Below are positions 1-5,257 of a stretch of DNA of 15,398 nucleotides, piece by piece (the first letter of the stretch is position 1; each line of letters begins with the position of its first letter). A program made the position numbers and the translations under genes. Below the pieces are notes generated by a model, which was not told the origin of the DNA, made no database searches, and worked only from the letters and a program-made list of their open reading frames with translations. Source of the stretch: Saprospiraceae bacterium (GTDB lineage Bacteria > Bacteroidota > Bacteroidia > Chitinophagales > Saprospiraceae); NCBI GenBank assembly GCA_029262975.1, contig JAJCYJ010000210.1, forward strand, positions 1-15,398. The letters are read 5' to 3'.

Positions 1-129
1 GCCATGCGTAATGATCAGGACTACACCTATGTATCTGCATGGGAATGGGATGATGCAGGTAACCATAAATTACACCAGGAAGATCTTCATTTTGATAATG
101 TAGAATTAAAAACTAGATCGTATAAGTAA
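1..129 (+). CDS. sdhA: Succinate dehydrogenase/fumarate reductase flavoprotein subunit, C-terminal end (partial)
   Basis: The reading frame is open from the first base to a TAA at 127-129 and encodes the last 42 residues of a protein that begins outside the window. The tail contains YVSAWEWDDAG and then FDNVELKTRSYK at the very end. This matches the C-terminus of Bacteroidota succinate dehydrogenase flavoproteins, which typically end in TRSYK. SdhB starts 12 bp after the stop codon, the expected order in a Bacteroidota sdhCAB operon. The protein would carry FAD and oxidise succinate to fumarate at the inner membrane. None of the FAD-binding or active-site region lies in the window, so the call rests on the tail and on the neighbour. 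Confidence 0.85.
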   Translation, partial: AMRNDQDYTYVSAWEWDDAGNHKLHQEDLHFDNVELKTRSYK

Positions 130-141
130 GAATTTAGATTC

Positions 142-897
142 ATGAGTGGTAATATAAATTTGACATTAAAAATCTGGCGACAGAAAGGCCCGAAAGAAAA
201 AGGCCAGTTGGTAAGCTATAAAGTTGAAGCGAACGAACATATGTCTTTTTTGGAGATGCTGGACGTATTAAATGAACAGCTCATCTCAGAAAAAAAAGAC
301 CCTATTACTTTTGAGCATGATTGTCGGGAAGGCATTTGTGGCTCATGTAGTATGGTTATAGATGGTCGGCCACATGGTCCTCAGACAGGTACTACTGCCT
401 GTCAGTTACATATGCGTCATTATAAAGAAGGTGCCACTATTGTCGTTGAGCCCTTTCGTGCAAAGTCATTTCCAGTCTTAAAAGATCTTTCTGTAGACAG
501 GTCTTCTTTTGATCGTATTATTCAGGCCGGAGGATTTATATCTGTAAATACAGGCCAAGCCGTTGATGGTAATACAATACCTATAGAACAAGATCTAGCT
601 TCTAACGCTTTTGATTCTGCGACATGCATCGGTTGTGGTGCATGTGTGGCAGCATGTCCCAATGGATCGGCGATGCTTTTTACTTCTGCCAAAGTTTCAC
701 ATTTGGGATTATTACCGCAGGGTAAGGTTGAGGCCACTAAACGAGTTAAGAATATGGTGGCTCAAATGGATAAAGAAGGATTTGGCTTCTGTTCTAATAT
801 TGAAGCCTGCGAAGCAGAATGCCCAAAAGAGATCAGTACAGATAACATCGCAAGGATGAATCGAAACTACATGGCGGCTGCTTTAGGATCAGAATAG
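142..897 (+). CDS. sdhB: Succinate dehydrogenase/fumarate reductase iron-sulfur subunit
   Basis: This 251-residue protein carries electrons from the SdhA flavin to the membrane quinone site through three iron-sulfur clusters. All ligands are visible. Cys61, Cys66, Cys69 and Cys87 (CREGICGSC region) fit the [2Fe-2S] cluster. Cys162, Cys165, Cys168 and Cys227 fit the [4Fe-4S] cluster, and Cys172, Cys217 and Cys223 the [3Fe-4S] cluster, by alignment with the E. coli subunits from memory. The N-terminal half is the ferredoxin fold and the C-terminal half is helical. Length is normal for the Bacteroidota cytochrome-b558-type enzyme. It starts 12 bp after the sdhA stop, so the two are surely cotranscribed. 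No Shine-Dalgarno sequence is apparent. The gene is the last of its operon here; a repeat array follows. Confidence 0.96.
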   Translation: MSGNINLTLKIWRQKGPKEKGQLVSYKVEANEHMSFLEMLDVLNEQLISEKKDPITFEHDCREGICGSCSMVIDGRPHGPQTGTTACQLHMRHYKEGATIVVEPFRAKSFPVLKDLSVDRSSFDRIIQAGGFISVNTGQAVDGNTIPIEQDLASNAFDSATCIGCGACVAACPNGSAMLFTSAKVSHLGLLPQGKVEATKRVKNMVAQMDKEGFGFCSNIEACEAECPKEISTDNIARMNRNYMAAALGSE

Positions 898-1041
898 ATT
901 ATAATATTTCTAATCCGTAGAGAGACGTATGATATCCATAATAGATGTAGGATTTTCTTTCTAATTAGTCTGGTTTACTATTTCCATTTACTTATGAATA
1001 CTCCGGTTTCGGCTTAAGGTGCAATTCTATTCTCTACCTTT

Positions 1042-1154
1042 ACAACGCCCAAGGTGTTGATCTTTGTCAGCCACACGTTTTAACGCGTGGTTATAAATCC
1101 AAACCCCACGGCAGTTGGCGACATTTTTGACCTTTTTAAAAATGGTGACAACTG
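1042..1154 (+). repeat. Repeat copy 1 (three hairpins)
   Basis: Hairpin 1 is CAACGCC (1043-1049), a CAA loop and GGTGTTG. Hairpin 2 is CCACACGT/ACGCGTGG with loop TTTA and one A.C mismatch. Hairpin 3 has outer stem CAGTTG/CAACTG, a 4x4 internal loop GCGA/GTGA, and inner stem CATTTTTGA/TTAAAAATG closed by CCTTT. Confidence 0.9.
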
Positions 1155-1232
1155 TATAACAACATATTCGTAGCGCTCACACGTAGAATTATCATTTCCT
1201 ATTATTCAGATGCTTTTTATATGCCCAATACA

Positions 1233-1344
1233 ACAACGCCGGAGGTGTTGATCTATGTTAGCCACGCGTTTTAACGTGTGGTTAAAAGTTAAAACCCACG
1301 GCAGTTGGCGACATTTTTGACCTTCTTAAAAATGGTGACAACTG
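1233..1344 (+). repeat. Repeat copy 2 (three hairpins)
   Basis: Hairpin 1 is CAACGCC (1234-1240), GGA loop, GGTGTTG. Hairpin 2 is CCACGCGT/ACGTGTGG with one G.T wobble and loop TTTA. Hairpin 3 has outer stem CAGTTG/CAACTG, internal loop GCGA/GTGA, and inner stem CATTTTTGA/TTAAAAATG with loop CCTTC. The linker that follows is more diverged than those after copies 1 and 3. Confidence 0.92.
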
Positions 1345-1422
1345 GATAACAGAATATTCGCAATACATACATTTAGAATTGTTTTTAATCATTATTTAAA
1401 TGCCATTATCTAGCACATAACA

Positions 1423-1536
1423 ACAACGCCAAAGGTGTTGATCTTTGTCAGCCACGCGTTTTAACGCGTGGTTTAAAATCCAAAAAATCACGTCAGTTGG
1501 CGGCATTTTTGACCTTCTCAAAAATGATGACAACTG
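1423..1536 (+). repeat. Repeat copy 3 (three hairpins)
   Basis: Hairpin 1 is CAACGCC (1424-1430), AAA loop, GGTGTTG. Hairpin 2 is the perfect palindrome CCACGCGTTTTAACGCGTGG. Hairpin 3 has outer stem CAGTTG/CAACTG, internal loop GCGG/ATGA (reciprocal to the GCGA/GTGA of copies 1, 2 and 8), and a perfect inner stem CATTTTTGA/TCAAAAATG with loop CCTTC. Confidence 0.92.
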
Positions 1537-1614
1537 GATAGCAACATATTCGTAGCGCTCACATGTAGAATTATCATTTCCTATTATCCAGATGCTTTTT
1601 ATATGCCCGATATA

Positions 1615-1725
1615 ACAACGCCGGAGGTGTTGAATATTTGTAGCCACGCGTTTTAACGTGTGGTTAAAAGTTAAAACCCACGGCAGTTAGCGGCATTTTT
1701 GACCTTTCAAAAATGGTGACAACTG
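1615..1725 (+). repeat. Repeat copy 4 (last of array 1)
   Basis: Hairpin 1 is CAACGCC (1616-1622), GGA loop, GGTGTTG. It is followed by the variant GAATATTTGTAGCC, which among the eight copies occurs only here and in copy 8. Hairpin 2 is CCACGCGT/ACGTGTGG with a G.T wobble. Hairpin 3 has outer stem CAGTTA/CAACTG, loop GCGG/GTGA, and inner stem CATTTTTGA/TCAAAAATG. No further unit follows and the sequence after 1725 is unrelated to the linkers. Confidence 0.9.
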
Positions 1726-1832
1726 TATATCCTATAGCTTTGATTTGCACATTTGTTTTCACCAGATAAACCATTCCGTCTATTAAAATTCAATGTGGTT
1801 TTATTTTCGTCTGCTAACCTTCCAACGCTGTA

Positions 1833-2549
1833 TTAACTAACCCCTTTCAATAATTCAAAATACTTCATGCTCTCTTTATAAAGCGGAATTAAACGCTCCG
1901 GTAATTTTTGCGTACTTGACTTTTGTTTTTGAAATCCCGTACTCTTCCAGACATTGCTATACCAATATTTTGCCCAGGATCCATCTTTTTCAATTGGCCC
2001 GGCCTCCCAATGCAACATTTCTTTTCTAAATGGAATTTGAACTTTCCGGCAAAGTTTTTCCAATTCTAATTTTGGATTAGAAAGTATCACATTAGAATCC
2101 AGTACGGTCGGGGACTTTCCATGATTGATTAGATACGCACAAATTTCCCATTCTCTTTTTAGTCCAATATCATCTAAAGTGGGGTTTTCAATTACTTTAC
2201 AGAAAGATGATATTAACTGGTAAGGGTCTCTAATTAGAAATATATTTTCTAATTCTAATAAAAAACTCAAATCAAGATCTACATAGTGATGCGCCATTCC
2301 TTTTATAAAATAGATCGGACAATCTACTTCATTAAAGATTAGTTGCTTCTTTACTTCTTCCATTGTGTGCGGAAGGCTGGCCAATATCTCTTCGGTCCCG
2401 GGATGATATTCAATACTGGTATTGGAAAGATAATAGGCATACATGGGTTCATCGACTACATCAGTATCAGGACGATTAGCAAACGAATACATCAAGGCGG
2501 TTGAGATATTCCTGGGCCCTGATATAAGATTTATCCTTTTAGTCTTCAT
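1833..2549 (-). CDS. Sulfotransferase-like P-loop protein
   Basis: This 238-residue protein resembles the PAPS-dependent sulfotransferase superfamily. The N-terminal SGPRNISTA (residues 10-18) sits directly after the first beta strand, where the 5'-phosphosulfate-binding loop is expected. FLIRDPYQLISSF (residues 104-116) matches the 3'-phosphate-binding segment, with Arg107 and Ser114 as likely contacts. No signal peptide or membrane segment is visible, so it should act in the cytoplasm. The acceptor cannot be told from sequence. Bacterial relatives are mostly uncharacterised, and true sulfotransferase activity is not assured. It overlaps the end of the upstream alkyltransferase-like gene by 11 bp, so the two are cotranscribed and probably translationally coupled. 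Its 3' end faces repeat array 1. Confidence 0.75.
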   Translation of the reverse strand: MKTKRINLISGPRNISTALMYSFANRPDTDVVDEPMYAYYLSNTSIEYHPGTEEILASLPHTMEEVKKQLIFNEVDCPIYFIKGMAHHYVDLDLSFLLELENIFLIRDPYQLISSFCKVIENPTLDDIGLKREWEICAYLINHGKSPTVLDSNVILSNPKLELEKLCRKVQIPFRKEMLHWEAGPIEKDGSWAKYWYSNVWKSTGFQKQKSSTQKLPERLIPLYKESMKYFELLKGVS

Positions 2550-2874
2550 CTAATTCTTGTGGATGCCAAAACAGCTTATCGAAGTCCGCAACACGATCTT
2601 TTACAACACGGACACCCTCTGCTTCTAATAATTCTTGCATATGAGTCGGTGTTTTAAAATGCATTCTGCCCGATAATTCACCTTTGCGATTTACTACACG
2701 CTGTGCCGGTATATCACCCATTGAACTGCGATGGGACTGTGTTAAGGCCCATCCTACCATCCTTGCAGAACCCAGAGAAAGATAGTCAGCGATCGCCCCA
2801 TAGGTGCTTACTCTACCACTGGGGATCTTTTGTGTTACATAATATACCAACTCGAAGTAACTTTGGCCGCTCAT
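2539..2874 (-). CDS. Alkyltransferase-like (ATL) protein of the MGMT family, no alkyl-acceptor cysteine
   Basis: This 111-residue protein has the DNA-binding domain of O6-alkylguanine-DNA alkyltransferases: IPSGRVSTYGAIA (residues 17-29), with Tyr25 at the base-flipping position, and SARMVGWAL (36-44), with Arg38 as the arginine finger. The active-site PCHRV box is replaced by PAQRV (56-60), so Ala57 stands where the acceptor cysteine would be and Gln58 replaces the histidine. It therefore cannot repair by alkyl transfer. Known ATLs bind O6-alkylguanine and recruit nucleotide excision repair; that role here is by analogy. There is no N-terminal MGMT domain. The gene overlaps the downstream sulfotransferase-like gene by 11 bp. 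Its start lies 10 bp from the divergent TrpF-like gene. Bacteroidota proteins of this type are usually annotated as MGMT family protein. Confidence 0.9.
   Translation of the reverse strand: MSGQSYFELVYYVTQKIPSGRVSTYGAIADYLSLGSARMVGWALTQSHRSSMGDIPAQRVVNRKGELSGRMHFKTPTHMQELLEAEGVRVVKDRVADFDKLFWHPQELDED
2858..2865 (+). promoter_or_regulatory. Candidate -7 element for the TrpF-like gene
   Basis: TAACTTTG is an exact match to the Bacteroidota -7 consensus TAnnTTTG. It lies 20 bp before the ATG at 2885, inside the coding region of the divergent ATL gene. A good -33 TTG at 19-20 bp is missing. Transcription would begin near 2872. Confidence 0.4.
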
Positions 2875-2884
2875 AAGATAAAGT

Positions 2885-3355
2885 ATGCTTAGTCGTAAAG
2901 TTATAGCAATGCAGGTGGCAAACTTAACAGATGCCAGGTATTTTGCAGCACGAGGTGTTGATTATTTATTGTTTGATGTAGATCAGGTGTCCCTCGAGCA
3001 TATTATTGAAATTAAGGAATGGGTGGAAGGTCCACTTTTTCTATTGCTGTTTTCGACGAATACTTTGTCCTTAGTAGACGAGTTTATGATAAAACTTTCT
3101 CCTGAAGGCATCGGCGGCAAATCAAAAGAAGTGATAGACGAAATAGCACATCTCCAATCCCATACCGAAATATTTTCGTGGACAGAACAGGAGATTAGGT
3201 TAGAAGACCATGCCTTTAAGTCCATTTCTTCAGCATCAGAGTTATTGCACTTAAATGCAGAAGAAGGAGTCATTATCAAGGGTGGCAGTGAAGATGCAGT
3301 AGGAGTTAAAGCCTTTGATGAGTTAGATGAAATACTTGATCAATTGGAAGATTGA
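2885..3355 (+). CDS. Shortened TrpF-like TIM-barrel protein, probably not a phosphoribosylanthranilate isomerase
   Basis: The 156-residue protein resembles phosphoribosylanthranilate isomerase at both ends. Residues 6-30 (VIAMQVANLTDARYFAARG and on) align with the KICGITNLEDAR start of TrpF followed by the ADYLGF-type strand. Residues 126-152 (EEGVIIKGGSEDAVGVKAFD then ELDEIL) align with the final SSGVE...PGVKD segment. Two things argue against normal activity: the catalytic Cys of the CG pair is Met9-Gln10, and the central Asp/GGTG region is absent, making the protein about 50 residues shorter than TrpF. No other trp gene is nearby. It may be a paralogue recruited to another job, or a decayed barrel. 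It is transcribed away from the ATL gene and ends just before repeat array 2. The family call is from memory of the motifs, so it is moderate. Confidence 0.6.
   Translation: MLSRKVIAMQVANLTDARYFAARGVDYLLFDVDQVSLEHIIEIKEWVEGPLFLLLFSTNTLSLVDEFMIKLSPEGIGGKSKEVIDEIAHLQSHTEIFSWTEQEIRLEDHAFKSISSASELLHLNAEEGVIIKGGSEDAVGVKAFDELDEILDQLED
2919..2926 (-). promoter_or_regulatory. Candidate -7 element for the ATL/sulfotransferase-like operon
   Basis: On the minus strand the sequence reads TAAGTTTG, an exact match to TAnnTTTG, about 45 bp before the ATL start codon and inside the TrpF-like coding region. A CTG (one mismatch to the -33 TTG) lies 19 bp upstream. Transcription would start near 2912. Confidence 0.4.
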
Positions 3356-3359
3356 AACA

Positions 3360-3472
3360 ACAACGCCAGAGGTGTTGATCTATCTCAGCCACGCGTTTTA
3401 ACGCCTGGTTAGAAGTCGAACACCCATCTCAGTTGGCGGAATTTTTGATTCTTACATAAATGATGACACCTG
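3360..3472 (+). repeat. Repeat copy 5 (first of array 2, diverged)
   Basis: Hairpin 1 is CAACGCC (3361-3367), AGA loop, GGTGTTG. Hairpin 2 is CCACGCGT/ACGCCTGG with one C.C mismatch. Hairpin 3 is worn: outer stem CAGTTG/CACCTG, internal loop GCGG/ATGA, inner stem poorly paired. The linker that follows contains its own dyad, TTGCTCT...AGAGCAA. Confidence 0.85.
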
Positions 3473-3550
3473 GAGATTCGAATCTTTCACTTGCTCTTTA
3501 ATTAAAGGAACATTTCTGGTTATCAGAGAGCAATTCATTTGTCCAAAATA

Positions 3551-3664
3551 ACAACGCCGGAGGTGTTGAACTATGTTAGCCAGAGGTGCAAACCCCTGGT
3601 TATAAATCCAAATACCACATCAGTTGGCGGCATTTTTGACCTTCTCAAAAATGATGACAACTAG
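3551..3664 (+). repeat. Repeat copy 6 (rewritten hairpin 2 with GCAA loop)
   Basis: Hairpin 1 is CAACGCC (3552-3558), GGA loop, GGTGTTG. Hairpin 2 differs from all other copies: CCAGAGGT (3580-3587), loop GCAA, ACCCCTGG (3592-3599). Relative to CCACGCGT/ACGCGTGG, two C-G pairs have become G-C pairs and one pair is an A.C mismatch. Hairpin 3 has outer stem CAGTTG/CAACTA, internal loop GCGG/ATGA, and a perfect inner stem CATTTTTGA/TCAAAAATG. Confidence 0.9.
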
Positions 3665-3737
3665 GTAGCAGGATATTCAAAGTACACATATTCAGAATTT
3701 TCTGCCTCCATTTTCAAATACCTTTATATAGCATAAA

Positions 3738-3817
3738 ACAACATCACCGTAGGTGTTATTCCAGGTCAGCCACACATTTTAACGCGTGATTAAAAATCCA
3801 AATACAAGGCCAGTTAG
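3738..3817 (+). repeat. Repeat copy 7 (truncated, hairpin 3 lost)
   Basis: Only a CACC (3745-3748)/GGTG (3752-3755) core remains of hairpin 1. Hairpin 2 is degenerate (CCACACAT/ACGCGTGA). The sequence reaches CAGTTAG and then jumps into a linker-like TTATCCAGATGCTATTATATA, so hairpin 3 and the start of the linker, about 75 bp in all, have been deleted. Confidence 0.8.
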
Positions 3818-3856
3818 ATTAACCATTATCCAGATGCTATTATATAGCACAAATCA

Positions 3857-3969
3857 ACAACGCCGGAGGTGTTGAATATTTGTAGCCACGCGTTTTAACG
3901 CGTGGTTTAAAGTTCAAACCCCACAGCAGTTGGCGACATTTTTGACCTTCTCAAAAATGGTGACAACTA
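3857..3969 (+). repeat. Repeat copy 8 (last of array 2)
   Basis: Hairpin 1 is CAACGCC (3858-3864), GGA loop, GGTGTTG, followed by GAATATTTGTAGCC as in copy 4. Hairpin 2 is the perfect CCACGCGTTTTAACGCGTGG. Hairpin 3 has outer stem CAGTTG/CAACTA, internal loop GCGA/GTGA, and a perfect inner stem CATTTTTGA/TCAAAAATG with loop CCTTC. Confidence 0.92.
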
Positions 3970-4050
3970 ATGATGAAGCACACATGTTTTCAGTAAAGAA
4001 ATAATCGAGAACTCTACCACTGAACGGTCTCACATCAAGAAAATAATCGT

Positions 4051-4800
4051 TTAAACCCATTGAGAACTTCCCACGGCTACCACCCTTCCATCATTACCTA
4101 ATAGCTGGTGGTCAAATTGTAAACCATCCTTTGAAGCAAGCATTAACGTCACCTCCTCATCGAGATAACATTCTGATTTTATATGAACCGTAAAATTTTG
4201 CACTTGTTTCGATTCATATGTCTTTTCAGAAATGGCCTGAAGCATTAGTTTTGAGAGCACAATGTTATTTACATGATGGTTCCAGTCAAGATCATAATGT
4301 CTTATTTTGTACGTATACGCCTCTTGGTATTGATCGGGTACTTCCAGTTTGGTCTTGGGTTTAGGTAATCTATAACCTGGATCTGGAAGACCTAAATCCA
4401 GAATTCTTTGAGGGATCCTGCTGACTCTGCGTTGTTTAAGATCAAGGAGTGTCCAGGTTGAGGCAGCATGTGCTATTTCGGCGCCATGTTCATCATACAC
4501 CCAAAAGTCTCTATAGGCAAAGATGCGGTCAAATCCGGCCGGATAAGTCAATACTTTTATACGATCACCAAGTGTAGGTAGTTTTTTAATTGTGATTACT
4601 TTACGCAGTATCACCCATGAGAGGTTCTCCATACCTTCATCCCATATCGAAATCTTTAGCTGGAGTGCATTGTGCATAGAGGCTTCCTGCATCAACATCA
4701 TCAGCGAAGGTATGGTCAGTTCTTTCTGGTAATCTATTTCATGCGTTCTGACTGTATACCAGTCTTCATATCCATTTTGGGGAGTGGTGATCAAATTCAA
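4051..4800 (-). CDS. Acyl-ACP thioesterase (FatA/FatB type, double hotdog)
   Basis: The 249-residue protein hydrolyses acyl-ACP to free fatty acid, ending chain elongation in the cytoplasm. The N-terminal hotdog starts at YTVRTHEIDYQKELTIPSLM (15-34). The second carries the catalytic motif DLDWNHHVNN (170-179). Asp172, Asn174, His176 and Glu210 have the same spacing as the Asp281/Asn283/His285/Glu319 set described in plant FatB, and Cys211 follows. There is no signal or transit peptide. The first ATG is at residue 34, inside the first hotdog, so the start must be a rare codon. The frame allows TTG at 4798-4800, or TTG two codons further in, after an in-frame TGA upstream. The gene stands alone, convergent with the TrpF-like gene across array 2. 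Chain-length preference cannot be read from sequence. Confidence 0.88.
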   Translation of the reverse strand: MNLITTPQNGYEDWYTVRTHEIDYQKELTIPSLMMLMQEASMHNALQLKISIWDEGMENLSWVILRKVITIKKLPTLGDRIKVLTYPAGFDRIFAYRDFWVYDEHGAEIAHAASTWTLLDLKQRRVSRIPQRILDLGLPDPGYRLPKPKTKLEVPDQYQEAYTYKIRHYDLDWNHHVNNIVLSKLMLQAISEKTYESKQVQNFTVHIKSECYLDEEVTLMLASKDGLQFDHQLLGNDGRVVAVGSSQWV

Positions 4801-5257
4801 GTGTTTAGTGATAAATCAATATAATATTTTGGAGGTGCAATCTAATCATATCATGGTTAAGGTGGGTGATGTGTCTGGAAAGGTGGGTTGCTAAAGGGTT
4901 TTTGTCGGGCAAATTGATTGATTTATTTTTATTGATTGAGTATGAACTTTTCAGAATTTAGAAACCTGATTAAAAAGGATAAATTGTGTTCATCTACATG
5001 ATTTACTCTTGGTAGATAATGCGCTACAGCCAACGAAAAGGAATCTTTTAATTATCCGGTTTTGTTTATGTTGATAGCATCCACACAACCCTGAGGGTTC
5101 AGATAAATAATCAACCCCAATATCCACCCACTTTCTTAAATCAATCGATTTCCAACACCCTTATTTCCCGAAATCACAAAACATCTGAAATCCATTCATC
5201 ACACCCTCCTGAATAAATTAATATATTCACGACCTCAAATCACTAAACCCTTATATC
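4801..5257 (+). other. Intergenic gap without a recognisable gene
   Basis: This 457-bp stretch separates the divergent thioesterase and xylA genes and should hold both promoters. I see no complete TTG-N19-TAnnTTTG promoter. There is a weak inverted repeat AACCC-TGA-GGGTT at 5087-5099. G-rich GGTGGGT motifs near 4861-4890 have partial complements (CCACCCA) near 5125, and ATTGATTGA motifs near 4916-4940 have a partial complement near 5138. These could be a decayed large dyad or chance. No gene remnant was identified. Confidence 0.5.

Larger units (their letters stand above)
1042..1725 (+). repeat. Array 1: four tandem units of a three-hairpin repeat (period about 191 bp)
   Basis: The gene-free stretch 898-1832 lies between the 3' ends of convergent sdhB and the sulfotransferase-like gene, and is mostly filled by four direct copies of one element. 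Using the conserved GGTGTTG arm as a ruler, the copies fall at 1053, 1244, 1434 and 1626, which gives spacings of 191, 190 and 192 bp. Each unit has a conserved core of about 113 bp and a more diverged linker of about 77 bp. The linkers are also related: those after copies 1 and 3 are nearly identical (CATATTCGTAGCGCTCACA, then TTATCATTTCCTATTAT). I see no genes, terminal inverted repeats or target duplications. The parts outside the array (898-1041 and 1726-1832) show nothing recognisable. Confidence 0.93.
3360..3969 (+). repeat. Array 2: four tandem units of the three-hairpin repeat
   Basis: The gap 3356-4050 between the 3' ends of the convergent TrpF-like and thioesterase genes holds four more copies in the same orientation as array 1. 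The GGTG arms fall at 3371, 3562, 3752 and 3868, so spacings are 191, 190 and 116 bp. The short last spacing comes from loss of hairpin 3 and part of the linker after copy 7. The array begins about 4 bp after the TrpF-like stop codon. It is more diverged than array 1, especially in copies 5 and 7. From 3970 to 4050 I see nothing recognisable. Confidence 0.92.

Noticed and set aside
1396..1647. An 83-codon minus-strand open frame inside array 1
   Set aside because: It runs through repeat copies 3 and 4 and their linker. The translated sequence only reflects the repeat; there is no domain and no support for expression.
2539..2874. A methylated-DNA-protein cysteine methyltransferase (ogt)
   Set aside because: The acceptor cysteine is replaced by Ala57, so alkyl transfer is impossible; it was called ATL instead.
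2885..3355. A functional trpF
   Set aside because: The catalytic Cys and the central Asp/GGTG region are missing, and the protein is about a quarter too short.
1042..3969. CRISPR arrays
   Set aside because: The repeated core is about 113 bp with related linkers and a 191-bp period. There is no short constant repeat with unrelated spacers of equal size, and no cas gene.
1042..3969. Integron attC sites flanking gene cassettes
   Set aside because: Hairpins and palindromic cores invite the idea, but the units are tandem, each unit has three separate hairpins rather than one overall imperfect palindrome, the RYYYAAC/GTTRRRY ends are not paired across the unit, and no integrase is present.
1042..3969. 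MITE or insertion-sequence remnants
   Set aside because: No terminal inverted repeats spanning a unit and no target-site duplications could be seen; the start (ACAACGCC) and end (GACAACTG) are not complementary.
5087..5099. AACCC-TGA-GGGTT as a terminator or operator before xylA
   Set aside because: A 5-bp stem without a T-tract is too weak to call.
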